A stretch of DNA of 64,000 bases, taken from contig VIQV01000026.1 in assembly GCA_010206265.1 (NCBI GenBank), forward strand, positions 62,001 through 126,000. Reading direction: 5' to 3'. Shown piece by piece: positions 9,801-18,421 of the stretch. This stretch comes from Lachnospiraceae bacterium MD329 (lineage in GTDB: Bacteria; Bacillota; Clostridia; UBA1381). How positions within the stretch are numbered: position 1 is the stretch's first letter; the number at the start of each line of letters is the position of its first letter. The translations under genes were made by a program, and so were the position numbers. Under the pieces are notes generated by a model. That model did not search any database. It was not told the origin of the DNA and was given only the letters and a program-made list of their open reading frames with translations.

Positions 9801-11743
9801 ATAACAGTGCATATCTTGAATACGATGTGTATTTTACATCTGCCGGAACATTCCCCATTGACGTATACAGAATGCCTACGCTTAATGAGCTTTCAGGCGC
9901 TGCAATGCGCTGCAACATAGGTATCGACGATAACACCCCCGTAAGATTTTCGGGGACAACCGGAGCAAAGGATAAGTCTGACGGAACCGATTCTTGGGGC
10001 AGAGGCGTATTGCAAAATACAGAGGTTGTTTCGGGAACAATAACTGTTCCGTCGGCCGGATTGCATAAGATAAGGCTTTATAACGAGTCTGCCGGAGTGG
10101 TTGTTGATAAATTTGTTATAACTACAGGAGAAAAGAAAACATCATACTTCGGCGCGCCTGAAAGCTATAACACAACGTATAATAATGAAATGAAACCACT
10201 TCCTGCGCCGTCAGTGGCGACAGATGAACAGACGGGAAATATAACACCATTATTTGACCCGCTGATGATGATTACAGATATAACAACAGAAACAGAGGAA
10301 TATAACGGAGAAATATATACAAATCATACTGTTTCTACAGTGGCTCTCAAAGATTTTGATATAGGATTTTTCACTTTTGTTATAGCCTCATATGATAAGG
10401 ATGGCAATATGATTGACGCCGCATATGCTACACACGGCAACAGTATGGAAACTGGCGAATATTTGCCGTTTGAGGTTTTATTTCCGTCAACAGATGGTGC
10501 GGAAACCATACAATGTATGATTGTACGTGGTGATGTTGATTATGAAACAGGTGAAATTTTAACTGAAAATTGGGAGCCTCTTGCTCCTGTGTTTGAGCAA
10601 AAAGTTTCAGAGAACGGTGTTTCTGCTATGGCGTCATATGATAACGGCTGCGTTTACCCTGCTTCAAGAATGAGTGAATATATAGGCAAAGAATCGGTAT
10701 GCGTTATTTCAGAAGAGGGAAATACAAACATAAGCGGAATAAAGTATATACGTCAGAACACAGTAAAAGAGGATACATATAACAAGATACCGTTTAACGG
10801 CGAAGGCAGATTTGATTTAAAAATCAAGGTTGCAGGTGTGAATGATATTATATCAGAAAGATTCAGTACTGTAAAAAATATTTCAACAGACACAGAGCCT
10901 TCGGTAAAAGAGCTGTATAACTGGGGATTTGATACTGACCAGACAGGTACGGGAAATAATGTTCCCGTACTTGGCGGAAACGCAATATATGACAGCGCAA
11001 ACAAGTGTGTAAAGCTTACGCCGACAGCCAAGGCGGGCGGAAATCTCGGTATTGAATTTGACGGTGCAGTAACTGCGGCACAAGGCGAAAAGATTACTGT
11101 CGTTTCAAAAATTGCTTACGGAAATCTCAGCGGTAAGTATATGACATATGAGCTTACTGACTCAAACGGCAATATGCTTATACGATCAAAGATCAACCGC
11201 TATACGGGAAAGACGCAGTCGCTTACAATCGGCGGAGTTGAACAGCTTACGGACAATGCATATCCGTCGGCTATTCAGAAAATTGATAATACTGCTACAA
11301 CGCCTAACGGTAAATTCTCTGTTTATACTGCCGTTATTGACCCTGCATCAAATGAAATAGTGCTGACTATATCAAATACAGTAAATTCTACTGTAAACGA
11401 ATACCGAGGAAAGCTCCCTGAAGGCACATCATATGACTTGAAAAAGATTTACTTTACAACTGATTATGATAATGCAGGCAGAAGCTGTTATGTGGACGAT
11501 ATTTCAGTAACAAAATCCAAGGCGGCAAGTTATACAATCAGCTTTATAATACCTGATGGAGCAGTTATAACGGTAGAGGATGCTGTAACAGGAGCGGTAA
11601 TAGCCGCTGAGGCAGATGGAACTTTTAAACTGTGCGACGGACTGTATAATTACACCGTTATATCAGATGGAAAAGAAATACGTGATACGCTTGAGCTGTC
11701 GCCTGCAACGGAATCAAAGGAGATTACCGTTGAAATGAATTAA
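6851..11743 (+). CDS. Secreted GH115 xylan alpha-1,2-glucuronidase with accessory domains
   Basis: 1630 residues with an N-terminal signal peptide (cleavage near VSA-EN, residue 26). Residues about 40-830 are the GH115 core: the N-terminal domain includes IAGSDKRGTIYGVYDLCEKI, followed by SPWNFWADT, then YRGIFLNDE and LWPAMH of the catalytic barrel. A GH115 C-terminal domain follows (about 935-1095, YVSIEAEHYSNS). Beyond it come an Ig-like module, a jelly-roll module (about 1350-1540, WGFDTDQTG) that may bind carbohydrate, and a small PEGA-like C-terminal beta domain. GH115 enzymes remove (4-O-methyl)glucuronic acid from internal or terminal xylose of glucuronoxylan. Most family members are 800-1000 residues, so the roughly 500 extra C-terminal residues are notable. 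There is no SLH or dockerin anchor. Probably controlled by the divergent AraC protein. Confidence 0.93.
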   Translation: MFRKSIAAVISAVMLLAMFTAFTVSAENTVNDAAVSGYVSMTNENGGLELAGADKVPTIYVDDSDFEGVVRAVDDLKDDIKTVTGVTGTITNKIKSKFRGGNVDGISISDDGMYVILTEAVAENAECYIAVYGRGGILTNVVKADRRLNDEHIMDGFEFDTVLQKPAGGDMKAFIWRDMEPVTDVKKLQYSSVTFILDDVDVIVGTVGESEVIDNLAQNERLDVSEIEGQWESFTIQNVDNTLVIAGSDKRGTIYGVYDLCEKIGVSPWNFWADTVSGHADNLYINLPDGGYTEGEPSVQYRGIFLNDEFNMSEWSKSMGTTGKNMNNETYEKIFELLLRLKANYLWPAMHTYSTAFNITENNAALADKYGIVMGSSHAEPLLRNNLGELYDYQEKWKAKAENAGKALNTKTADGKTTIKDDANRTVAYMWTDKDNDGNTVSNKEFLTDYWRARAKANSNYENTYTLGMRGVHDGGFSTNMNSQTAMKEILETQTQILKDEVVKTGQDISDIPQVFIPYKEMLDMYNKGLEIPDYVTLMWPDDNFGYIRQLPTETERQRSGGAGIYYHLSYYGRPTSYLWLSTTSPAQIREEMTKAYDMGAQKIWIANVGDLKPAETEIEYFLDLARDIDTIKNTEISDWLAENAKRDFAFDDVKAAEYSDIKMGYYKNTSSKRPEHFVKGLFSTEFGDEGQKLVDNYNVLERRAQTLYDSLSEDKKPSFYELMLYPLKGAKNMAEKYVYSDKANCYAEMGYGAAVNKYAKLSDDAYQRVVEDTAEYTSMLNGKWDKMMNPYQTRLTGSFGGTITGKLSNPEVSQLPYTNMEIAAENNGVLSFTKYSTEAKYIDIINTGTGSFEWTAETSADWININKTSGIVADDDRIYVGIDPLRAGNGESNAEIIFRRRLGGADIQTASVTVTFENADVSVTEEKTYIENDGYVSIEAEHYSNSVKNGEYEWRVEKDFGRNGGSVKIYPDTAAAVSVPNKNNSAYLEYDVYFTSAGTFPIDVYRMPTLNELSGAAMRCNIGIDDNTPVRFSGTTGAKDKSDGTDSWGRGVLQNTEVVSGTITVPSAGLHKIRLYNESAGVVVDKFVITTGEKKTSYFGAPESYNTTYNNEMKPLPAPSVATDEQTGNITPLFDPLMMITDITTETEEYNGEIYTNHTVSTVALKDFDIGFFTFVIASYDKDGNMIDAAYATHGNSMETGEYLPFEVLFPSTDGAETIQCMIVRGDVDYETGEILTENWEPLAPVFEQKVSENGVSAMASYDNGCVYPASRMSEYIGKESVCVISEEGNTNISGIKYIRQNTVKEDTYNKIPFNGEGRFDLKIKVAGVNDIISERFSTVKNISTDTEPSVKELYNWGFDTDQTGTGNNVPVLGGNAIYDSANKCVKLTPTAKAGGNLGIEFDGAVTAAQGEKITVVSKIAYGNLSGKYMTYELTDSNGNMLIRSKINRYTGKTQSLTIGGVEQLTDNAYPSAIQKIDNTATTPNGKFSVYTAVIDPASNEIVLTISNTVNSTVNEYRGKLPEGTSYDLKKIYFTTDYDNAGRSCYVDDISVTKSKAASYTISFIIPDGAVITVEDAVTGAVIAAEADGTFKLCDGLYNYTVISDGKEIRDTLELSPATESKEITVEMN

Positions 11744-11752
11744 ATAAGAGAG

Positions 11753-11793
11753 AGTGACCTGAAAATGTTTGTTTCAGGTCACTTTTTATTTTT
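11753..11793 (+). terminator. Intrinsic terminator after the GH115 gene
   Basis: AGTGACCTGAAA (11753-11764) pairs with 11772-11783, 7-nt loop, followed by TTTTTATTTTT. Confidence 0.85.
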
Positions 11794-11823
11794 AAAACAG
11801 TTTGTATAAATCAAACAAAAAAA

Positions 11824-11852
11824 TTGACAAATGCAGTTGAATATTATATAAT
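11824..11852 (+). promoter_or_regulatory. Consensus sigma-A promoter of the hydCBA operon
   Basis: TTGACA (11824-11829), 17-bp spacer, TATAAT (11847-11852): a perfect match to consensus. The leader before the start at 11944 is about 85 bases and holds a small GGCTT...AAGCC hairpin around 11883-11898. No repressor site is certain. Confidence 0.8.
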
Positions 11853-11943
11853 ATTCTCATAGTGTGCAGAACAGTGTTATATGGCTTTAAAATAAGCCGA
11901 AGCACGAATAATAAAATGAAATAAATACAAACGGAGGTACGAA

Positions 11944-12426
11944 ATGGAGCAAAAAACAGACTTTGCCGAGGTTGATAAAATCTTGGCTCTGAATGGGAAC
12001 GAGCAGCGTAACCTTATAACAATTTTGCAGAGCGTGCAAGCTCAGTATCGCTATTTACCCAGAGAAATATTGGAATATATAGCAGAGAAGATGGGAATAA
12101 GTCTTGCAAAAATATATTCGGTTGCGACATTTTATGAGAATTTTTCGCTTGACCCGAAAGGAAAGTACATAATAAAAATTTGTGACGGAACAGCGTGTCA
12201 CGTCAGAAAATCTATTCCTATACTGGAAAAGGTGCGTGAAGTTTTGGGGGTAAGCGCTCAGAATCCAACTACTGATGATATGATGTTTACAGTGGAAACA
12301 GTGTCTTGTCTTGGCGCCTGCGGACTTGCGCCGGTTATGACGGTAAACGATAAGGTTTATCCGGCAATGACTCCTGAAAAAGCAATAGAGCTGATAAAGT
12401 CAGTAAGAGAGGGGGCGGCTGAATAA
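11944..12426 (+). CDS. hydC: NADH-dependent [FeFe] hydrogenase subunit C (NuoE-like)
   Basis: 160 residues of the 24-kDa NuoE/HndA thioredoxin-like [2Fe-2S] family. A helical N-terminal part (LPREILEYIAEKMG) is followed by the ferredoxin fold with four cluster cysteines in CDGTACHVR and CLGACG. It passes electrons between the flavin subunit and the hydrogenase. GGAGG 6 bases before the ATG supports the start. The stop overlaps the next start (TAATG), so hydC and hydB are translationally coupled. Together with the next two genes this is the minimal HydABC / HndACD set; the separate HndB-type subunit is absent, its thioredoxin-like domain being fused to HydB. Confidence 0.92.
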   Translation: MEQKTDFAEVDKILALNGNEQRNLITILQSVQAQYRYLPREILEYIAEKMGISLAKIYSVATFYENFSLDPKGKYIIKICDGTACHVRKSIPILEKVREVLGVSAQNPTTDDMMFTVETVSCLGACGLAPVMTVNDKVYPAMTPEKAIELIKSVREGAAE

Positions 12427-14306
12427 TGTTAAAGAATGTAGCTGAACTTCGTTCTTATCGTACAAGCTGTGAAAAGGCTCTCGGCGAGCAAAGCATACGG
12501 GTTCTTGTCTGTGCAGGTACGGGCTGTGTCGCCGGCGGAAGTCTGGACATATATAAAAGACTTGTTACTCTGTGTGAAGAGCAGGGACTTAATGTACAGG
12601 TAAAGCTTGAAAAAGAAGTTGAACATAGCGGTATCGGAATAAAAAAGAGCGGCTGTCACGGATTCTGTGAGCTTGGACCGCTTGTGAAAATTGAGCCTAT
12701 GGGCTGGCTGTATCTGCAGGTTAAGCTTGAGGACTGCGAAGAAATAGTTGAAAAAACGCTCAAAAATAAAGAAAAAATTGAAAGACTGTTTTACAGTGAT
12801 AATACAGGTACATATGAAAAACAGTTTGACATACCGTTCTATAAAAATCAGACGCGTATAGTTCTTGATGAGTGCGGACAGATTGACGCTGATTCAATAG
12901 ACGAATATATCGCATTCGGGGGATATAAAGCTTTTGAAAGAGCTTTGTTTGAGATGAAACCTGAAGAAATATGTGCAGAAATTGAAGAGAGCGGTCTTCG
13001 AGGACGCGGCGGCGGCGGTTATCCTGCGGGAAGAAAATGGACGCAGGTACTTAATCAGAAGGAAAAAATCCGTTATGTTGTCTGCAACGGTGACGAGGGT
13101 GATCCGGGCGCATTTATGGACAGAAGTATAATGGAGGGTAATCCGCACCGTATGCTTGAGGGTATGCTGATAGCAGGTATTGCTACACAGGCGCACGAGG
13201 GATATGTTTATGTCCGTGCTGAATATCCGCTTGCAGTCGAACGTTTGAAATGCGCGATAGATATGGCGCAACAGCTTGGTTTTTTGGGCGAAAATATCCT
13301 CGGTACGGGATTTTCATTTAATATACATATAAATCAGGGCGCAGGAGCTTTCGTATGCGGAGAGGGCAGCGCGCTTACCGCCTCTATTGAGGGTGAAAGA
13401 GGTATGCCTCGAGTAAAGCCGCCGAGAACGGTAGAGGCAGGGCTTTTTGCGAAACCTACAGTGCTTAATAACGTTGAAACATATGCAAACGTACCTCTTA
13501 TAATTTCAAAGGGTGTGGACTGGTACCGTTCAATAGGAACAGAAACAAGTCCGGGAACAAAGGCGTTTGCAATAACAGGTAACGTTAAAAATACAGGGCT
13601 TATTGAAGTGCCGATGGGCACAACTTTGCGAGAGGTTGTGTTTGATATAGGCGGCGGAATAAAGAATGACCGTGAATTTAAGGCAGTACAAATCGGCGGA
13701 CCTTCGGGCGGATGTCTGACGCTTGGAGCAGGACAGCTTGACCTTCCGCTCGACTTTGATTCGCTGAAAAAGGTTGGAGCTATGATTGGTTCGGGTGGTT
13801 TGGTTGTAATGGACGAGAATACCTGTATGGTTGAAGTTGCGCGTTTCTTTATGAATTTTACCCAGAACGAATCCTGCGGAAAATGTGTGCCGTGCCGTGA
13901 GGGTACAAGACGTATGCTTGAAATTCTCGAAAGAATTGTCGGCGGAACGGGTACAATGGAAGACATTGACCTGTTGGAGGAGCTTGCCCAGACGGTTTCA
14001 AAAACCGCGTTGTGCGGACTCGGAAAAACTGCGGCGAATCCTGTGCTTTCAACTTTGAAGTATTTCAGAGAGGAATATATCGCGCACGTTATTGATAAAA
14101 AGTGTCCAGCAGGTGAATGTCAGGCGTTAAAGACATTTAAGATTAATGCCGATAAGTGTAAGGGCTGTTCAAAGTGCGCGCGTCAGTGCCCTGTGGGAGC
14201 GATAAGCGGTGAAATTAAAAATCCGTTCAGTATTGACCCTGAAAAATGTATTAAATGCGGAGCGTGCAAAGATGCTTGTCCGTTCGGCGCGGTAGAGGAG
14301 GTATAA
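12426..14306 (+). CDS. hydB: NADH-dependent [FeFe] hydrogenase flavoprotein subunit B (NuoF-like)
   Basis: 626 residues. An N-terminal thioredoxin-like [2Fe-2S] domain (about 20-115; CAGTGC and CHGFCELGP) is followed by the NuoF core with NADH and FMN-binding glycine loops (GRGGGGYPAGRKW, GDEGDPGAF), the SLBB region, the [4Fe-4S] motif ESCGKCVPCREG, and a C-terminal 2x[4Fe-4S] ferredoxin (CKGCSKCARQC, CIKCGACKDAC). This is the full architecture of the NAD(P)H-handling subunit in bifurcating hydrogenases of Thermotoga and Moorella. It is the expected site of NADH oxidation or NAD+ reduction. Only 3 bases separate it from hydA. Confidence 0.93.
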   Translation: MLKNVAELRSYRTSCEKALGEQSIRVLVCAGTGCVAGGSLDIYKRLVTLCEEQGLNVQVKLEKEVEHSGIGIKKSGCHGFCELGPLVKIEPMGWLYLQVKLEDCEEIVEKTLKNKEKIERLFYSDNTGTYEKQFDIPFYKNQTRIVLDECGQIDADSIDEYIAFGGYKAFERALFEMKPEEICAEIEESGLRGRGGGGYPAGRKWTQVLNQKEKIRYVVCNGDEGDPGAFMDRSIMEGNPHRMLEGMLIAGIATQAHEGYVYVRAEYPLAVERLKCAIDMAQQLGFLGENILGTGFSFNIHINQGAGAFVCGEGSALTASIEGERGMPRVKPPRTVEAGLFAKPTVLNNVETYANVPLIISKGVDWYRSIGTETSPGTKAFAITGNVKNTGLIEVPMGTTLREVVFDIGGGIKNDREFKAVQIGGPSGGCLTLGAGQLDLPLDFDSLKKVGAMIGSGGLVVMDENTCMVEVARFFMNFTQNESCGKCVPCREGTRRMLEILERIVGGTGTMEDIDLLEELAQTVSKTALCGLGKTAANPVLSTLKYFREEYIAHVIDKKCPAGECQALKTFKINADKCKGCSKCARQCPVGAISGEIKNPFSIDPEKCIKCGACKDACPFGAVEEV

Positions 14307-14309
14307 ACA

Positions 14310-15998
14310 ATGGGATATATGTATGTTGACGGAATGAAAATTGCTATAGAAGGTGAAAAGAATATCCTTGAAGTTATACGCAAGGCAGAAATTGAAATGC
14401 CGACCTTCTGTTATTATTCGGAGCTTTCCACTTACGGAGCCTGCAGAATGTGTGTTGTTGAGAATGAGTGGGGAGGAGTTGACGCTGCTTGCTCAACCGT
14501 ACCGCGTGACGGAATGAAAATAAAGACTAATACTCCTGCATTGCAAAAACATAGAAAGATGATTTTGGAACTGCTCTTGTCAACTCATTGCAGAGATTGT
14601 ACAACGTGTTCAAAGAACGGTTCGTGCCGTTTGCAGGAACTTGCTCTTCGTTTTGGGGTTAAGCAAATACGTTTTAAGAATAACAGACCTGTGAAAGAGC
14701 TTGATACAAGCAGTAAAAGTATTGTGCGTGACCCGAACAAGTGTATACTATGTGGTGACTGTGTAAGAGTATGTCAGGAAAAACAGGGACTCGGTATAAT
14801 TGATTTTGCGCATAGAGGTTCAAATTTACAGGTTATGCCTGCATTTGATATGAAATTATGTGATACAGACTGTGTAAACTGCGGTCAGTGCGCGGCAGTG
14901 TGCCCGACAGGCGCGATTACAGTTAAGGACGAAACAGAAAAAATGTGGGATTATCTAAATGACCCTAATAAAAGAGTGGTTGTTCAGATTGCTCCTGCGG
15001 TACGCGTGGCTCTTGGTGACGAGTTTGGAGTTGAACACGGCAAAAATGTATTGGGTAAAGCGGTTAAAGCGCTTAAAATGATGGGTGCAGACAGTGTGTT
15101 TGATACAGTGCTGTCAGCCGATTTGACAGTGATGGAAGAATCAAAGGAGTTTTTGGAGCGTGTTAAAAACGGCGGTACGTTCCCGATGTATACGTCGTGC
15201 TGTCCTGCTTGGATTAAATATGCAGAGAATAAACATCCTGAACTGATAAATAACAATATTTCAAGCTGTCGTTCGCCTATGCAGATGTTCGGAAGTGTAA
15301 TTAAGGAATGGCATAAACAAAGCGGTGACGAACGTGAGCTTGTGTCAGTAGCAATTATGCCGTGTACAGCGAAAAAGTATGAGGCTGCCAGACCTGAATT
15401 TACGGAAAACGGAAAGCGTATAATTGAACTGTCACTTACAACTCAGGAGCTTGCCACTATGATACGCGAGGCAGGAATACAGTTTGCAGACTTGGAGAGC
15501 GAATACCTTGACGCGCCGTTTGATATAGGTGGCAGCGGAGCAGGTGTGATTTTCGGAGTTACGGGCGGAGTTGCTGAGGCAGTAATACGTCAGTGCAGCG
15601 ATGATAAGAGTTCGGGCGCGATAAAAGAAATTAAGTTTATCGGGGTACGCGGTAAAGATGAAATCAAAGAGGCAGTTATTCAGGTTGGTGACAGAGAATT
15701 TAAGATTTGTGTTGTTCACGGACTTGCAAACGCTGAAAAAATTATACAGGCTACTCAGAATGGTGAAATGTATTATGACTTGATTGAAATTATGGCGTGC
15801 CCTGAGGGCTGTATCGGCGGAGCAGGACAGCCGTTTGCGATAAGTCCTGAACGTGATAAGAGAGCAAAGGGCTTGTATCATACAGATGAACGTGTTCAGA
15901 TTAAATTTTCTGATAAGAACCCTTCAATGCAGTATATTTATGATGAAATAATCAAAAATAAATCTCACGAAATGCTGCACGTTCATTATGAAAAATAA
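14310..15998 (+). CDS. hydA: [FeFe] hydrogenase catalytic subunit A
   Basis: 562 residues with the modular A3-type architecture: N-terminal [2Fe-2S] (C34, C45, C48, C61), His-Cys3 [4Fe-4S] (H94, C98, C101, C107), a 2x[4Fe-4S] ferredoxin (CILCGDCVRVC, CVNCGQCAAVC), and the H-cluster domain with L1 TSCCPAW, L2 MPCTAKKYEA and L3 MACPEGCIGGAGQPF. All H-cluster cysteines are present. L3 differs from the common CPGGC..GGGQP by Glu and Ala substitutions. It lacks the extra C-terminal [2Fe-2S] domain of Thermotoga HydA. With HydB and HydC it should couple H2 evolution to NADH plus reduced ferredoxin (electron confurcation) or the reverse. Maturases HydEFG are not in the window. Confidence 0.94.
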   Translation: MGYMYVDGMKIAIEGEKNILEVIRKAEIEMPTFCYYSELSTYGACRMCVVENEWGGVDAACSTVPRDGMKIKTNTPALQKHRKMILELLLSTHCRDCTTCSKNGSCRLQELALRFGVKQIRFKNNRPVKELDTSSKSIVRDPNKCILCGDCVRVCQEKQGLGIIDFAHRGSNLQVMPAFDMKLCDTDCVNCGQCAAVCPTGAITVKDETEKMWDYLNDPNKRVVVQIAPAVRVALGDEFGVEHGKNVLGKAVKALKMMGADSVFDTVLSADLTVMEESKEFLERVKNGGTFPMYTSCCPAWIKYAENKHPELINNNISSCRSPMQMFGSVIKEWHKQSGDERELVSVAIMPCTAKKYEAARPEFTENGKRIIELSLTTQELATMIREAGIQFADLESEYLDAPFDIGGSGAGVIFGVTGGVAEAVIRQCSDDKSSGAIKEIKFIGVRGKDEIKEAVIQVGDREFKICVVHGLANAEKIIQATQNGEMYYDLIEIMACPEGCIGGAGQPFAISPERDKRAKGLYHTDERVQIKFSDKNPSMQYIYDEIIKNKSHEMLHVHYEK

Positions 15999-16016
15999 TA
16001 AAAACCGAGGTCAATT

Positions 16017-16053
16017 CCCTGTACTCATAAGAAAATATGAGTGCAGGGGTTTT
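16017..16053 (+). terminator. Intrinsic terminator after hydA
   Basis: CCCTGTACTCATA (16017-16029) pairs with 16036-16048 (one C-A mismatch region), followed by GTTTT. Confidence 0.75.
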
Positions 16054-16173
16054 GTTATGTAAAAGATTTGTATGCTTTAATAAAAAAACTGATGATTTAG
16101 CTTTGACAGATAATTAAAGAGTAGTTTTATAGTAAATGTTATTCTTAATTGACAAATTGTAAACAGTAATTGG

Positions 16174-16202
16174 TTGAATGATATATATTTTTTTGATATA
16201 CT
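16174..16202 (+). promoter_or_regulatory. Promoter of the XRE regulator gene
   Basis: TTGAAT (16174-16179), 17-bp spacer, TATACT (16197-16202). An upstream TTGACA at 16149 has no -10 partner. Confidence 0.5.
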
Positions 16203-16250
16203 CTACCTGCGGTCGCGAAGTAAAAAGTAAAATGTAGGAGGCTATACATT

Positions 16251-16622
16251 ATGAATTTTAATGAAAAACTTATTAATTTGAGGAAGTCAAAGGGACTATC
16301 TCAGGAGGAACTTGGCGCAGAATTACAAGTATCACGTCAAACAATTTCGAAATGGGAATCGTGTCAATCCTATCCCGATTTTCAGCGTTTAGTTTTATTA
16401 AGTGATTACTTTGGCTTGACATTAGACGAATTGGTAAAAGATGTGAATGTGCAGGAGGTACGGGAAAAGAATTTAAACACAGAAAAACTTAATTCAATTT
16501 ACAATGATGTAGGTACGGTAAAAAGGTTTGCAAAGTGGTATTTTATAATAGCAGGGGTTGCTGCCGGTATCGTTCTGATGCTTATAATAAACTTTTTCAT
16601 CAATGTAATTTTTGTATGGTAA
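16251..16622 (+). CDS. Membrane-tethered XRE-family (Cro/cI-type HTH) regulator
   Basis: 123 residues. Residues 5-62 are a classic HTH_3 domain (LSQEELGAELQVSRQTISKWE). A charged linker follows, then one hydrophobic helix at about 97-121 (WYFIIAGVAAGIVLMLII). The HTH should therefore act from the inner face of the membrane. A TAGGAGG site 9 bases before the ATG supports the start. The gene stands alone between terminators, so its target is unknown. Small HTH-TM proteins of this kind are frequent in Clostridia next to membrane or stress genes. Confidence 0.85.
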   Translation: MNFNEKLINLRKSKGLSQEELGAELQVSRQTISKWESCQSYPDFQRLVLLSDYFGLTLDELVKDVNVQEVREKNLNTEKLNSIYNDVGTVKRFAKWYFIIAGVAAGIVLMLIINFFINVIFVW

Positions 16623-16642
16623 AAACTTAATACCATAATCTT

Positions 16643-16670
16643 AGAGCAGCCGAAAGGCTGCTCTTTTCTT
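16643..16670 (+). terminator. Intrinsic terminator after the XRE gene
   Basis: AGAGCAGCC (16643-16651), GAAA tetraloop, GGCTGCTCT (16656-16664), then TTTCTT. Confidence 0.85.
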
Positions 16671-16817
16671 ATACAATAAAATGGCGCATTATGATAATAT
16701 ACTGTTACAAAACGTCTTTATTAGTGAGCCGCTAAATATACCTCATTTTTTTATTGCCTTGCGGATTTTTTGCGGAACAGATGTATATTCATAATAATAC
16801 CCCCCATATTATAATAT

Positions 16818-18419
16818 TTAATCATTGTGTTTAAATAATAAATCATAGTTGTATTCTGCAATGAGTGTATAATCGGTGTTTATAATATTCCTAAGCTGAC
16901 GGCTTTGGATAATATCAATATTGTGGACAATCAACCATTTTGGCGGAGTGTCAATCATCATCTGATTTATTTCACGTCCGAAAGCAGGGTAGCAGCTCGA
17001 CCACGATTCCTGTAGTGTAAACAGTCTGTAGCAGGGCATAATATCCGCCTGCAGGAACCACGCCGACGATAAGTCATATCCGAATACGCTATTGCGTTCG
17101 TCGTCAGGTATATGCTTTGAAAGTGCGGTTACACTTTTATAAATCTTTGAACGCGAATCTTTGTCGGGCAGTTCTTTGCTTTGCTCATATGCTTTTTGTG
17201 CATAATGTGAAATGTTTTGCGGCAAAGATTTGAAATATCCCGACAGCGGAAGAATCATTGCAATACATAAAATTACTGACCAGAATGTTATACGTTTACC
17301 TGCAAGAAAGAAGAATACAGCCGAGTAAATAACTATCAGCGGAATAAGTGTTGTGTAATAGTGTGTGTAGCTGAATCCTAACAGTATCGGAATAAGCGCA
17401 AATACTGAAATTGTTGTTATAAGAGAGGCAACCTTTGCGCCGAGTCTTTTTGAAAATACTGTTGATATAAATATAATAACCAGTACCGGCAATACCCATA
17501 AAAGTAGTTCTGACATTGCACCGCTGTTTTTTTCGGCTGAGCCTTCCGACGCATACATAAAGTTAAACGTAAACGTTGCAAATATCATATCTGACAGAGT
17601 GCCTTTTATAAGGAAAAACAGGCAAATCGGCACTGCTGCTGCAAGTATACCAAGAATAAACATAAGAACGTTTAAAAAAGCTTCTTTAATGTTTTCGCTT
17701 ATAAAATCGGTCACAAGAGTTACAAGAACTATTCCGCCAATCATAATGCCGTTGTTTATGCGTATAAACGCGCACGCGGCAAAACATACACCGTATACAA
17801 ACATATACCGTTTCGGGTGCGGTGTATCAGGATTTTTTGTAATATGCTTAATTGAAAGATAAATCGGTATCATACAGAAAAGCATACAGTATTCCTCGCT
17901 GAGATTACCGTCGCTTATAGTCGAAGCAAAAGCGAGAATAGTAACAATAACACATATTATGGACGCAAATGTCTTTGCGAATATACGCGCAGTTTTATAC
18001 ATAAATATTGAAGTCAGTGAAAGAAAGACGCATTGTATTATAAACACGCCTGTTTTCGAGCCTGTCATATAAAAACCGAGCGCATTTAAATAGAAAAGTA
18101 TCGGACCCTTATGATCAAAATAATCGGTATATACATTTTTACCCATAGAAATTGCCTTACCGATAAGCATAAAAATACTTGAATCGCCGTCGCAGTAGTC
18201 AACGAACAGAGGGCTGGTTGACGCCGACATAATTGCTAAAAATGCGATACAGAAAAGCGTAAGAAAAATATATACAACAGTACGTCTTATAACATATCCT
18301 CTGTAATCCGGATCGCGAAGGCGTGAAAAATCGGGACGACGAAAAAATCCGCCCTTACGGTTCACAAACTCCTCTATTTTCTCCATACTAACTTCGTAGG
18401 TGATATTTTTTTTTGCCAT
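16818..18419 (-). CDS. Polytopic membrane protein, probable GT39-like glycosyltransferase
   Basis: 533 residues. A cytosolic N-terminus (about 1-45) precedes about ten transmembrane helices; the C-terminal 100 residues are soluble. The first outer loop contains YCDGDSSIFMLIGKAI and YTDYFDHKGPILFYLNA, which matches the acidic-loop/DHKGP pattern of ArnT/PMT-like polyprenyl-phosphate sugar transferases. Such enzymes move a sugar from a lipid carrier to surface polymers or proteins on the outer side of the membrane. The substrate is unknown. It starts 2 bases after the ade stop codon, and its RBS lies inside the end of ade, so it is expressed with ade. I see no functional link between the two. 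Confidence 0.75.
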   Translation of the reverse strand: MAKKNITYEVSMEKIEEFVNRKGGFFRRPDFSRLRDPDYRGYVIRRTVVYIFLTLFCIAFLAIMSASTSPLFVDYCDGDSSIFMLIGKAISMGKNVYTDYFDHKGPILFYLNALGFYMTGSKTGVFIIQCVFLSLTSIFMYKTARIFAKTFASIICVIVTILAFASTISDGNLSEEYCMLFCMIPIYLSIKHITKNPDTPHPKRYMFVYGVCFAACAFIRINNGIMIGGIVLVTLVTDFISENIKEAFLNVLMFILGILAAAVPICLFFLIKGTLSDMIFATFTFNFMYASEGSAEKNSGAMSELLLWVLPVLVIIFISTVFSKRLGAKVASLITTISVFALIPILLGFSYTHYYTTLIPLIVIYSAVFFFLAGKRITFWSVILCIAMILPLSGYFKSLPQNISHYAQKAYEQSKELPDKDSRSKIYKSVTALSKHIPDDERNSVFGYDLSSAWFLQADIMPCYRLFTLQESWSSCYPAFGREINQMMIDTPPKWLIVHNIDIIQSRQLRNIINTDYTLIAEYNYDLLFKHND

Positions 18420-18421
18420 AT

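Noticed and set aside
11800..11816. GTTTG-N7-CAAAC inverted repeat just upstream of the hyd promoter, considered as a Rex (redox) operator
   Set aside because: Arms are short and the sequence does not match the usual TTGTTAA...TTAACAA Rex pattern closely enough.
13334..13966. Long open frame (210 codons) antisense to hydB
   Set aside because: Mirror of a strongly conserved coding region, no RBS, low-complexity Ser/Pro-rich translation.
16671..16817. Searched for a small gene, terminator or RNA in the gap between the XRE terminator and the GT39-like gene
   Set aside because: AT-rich with several short T-runs, but no stable hairpin, RBS-ORF pair or RNA-like structure that I can support.
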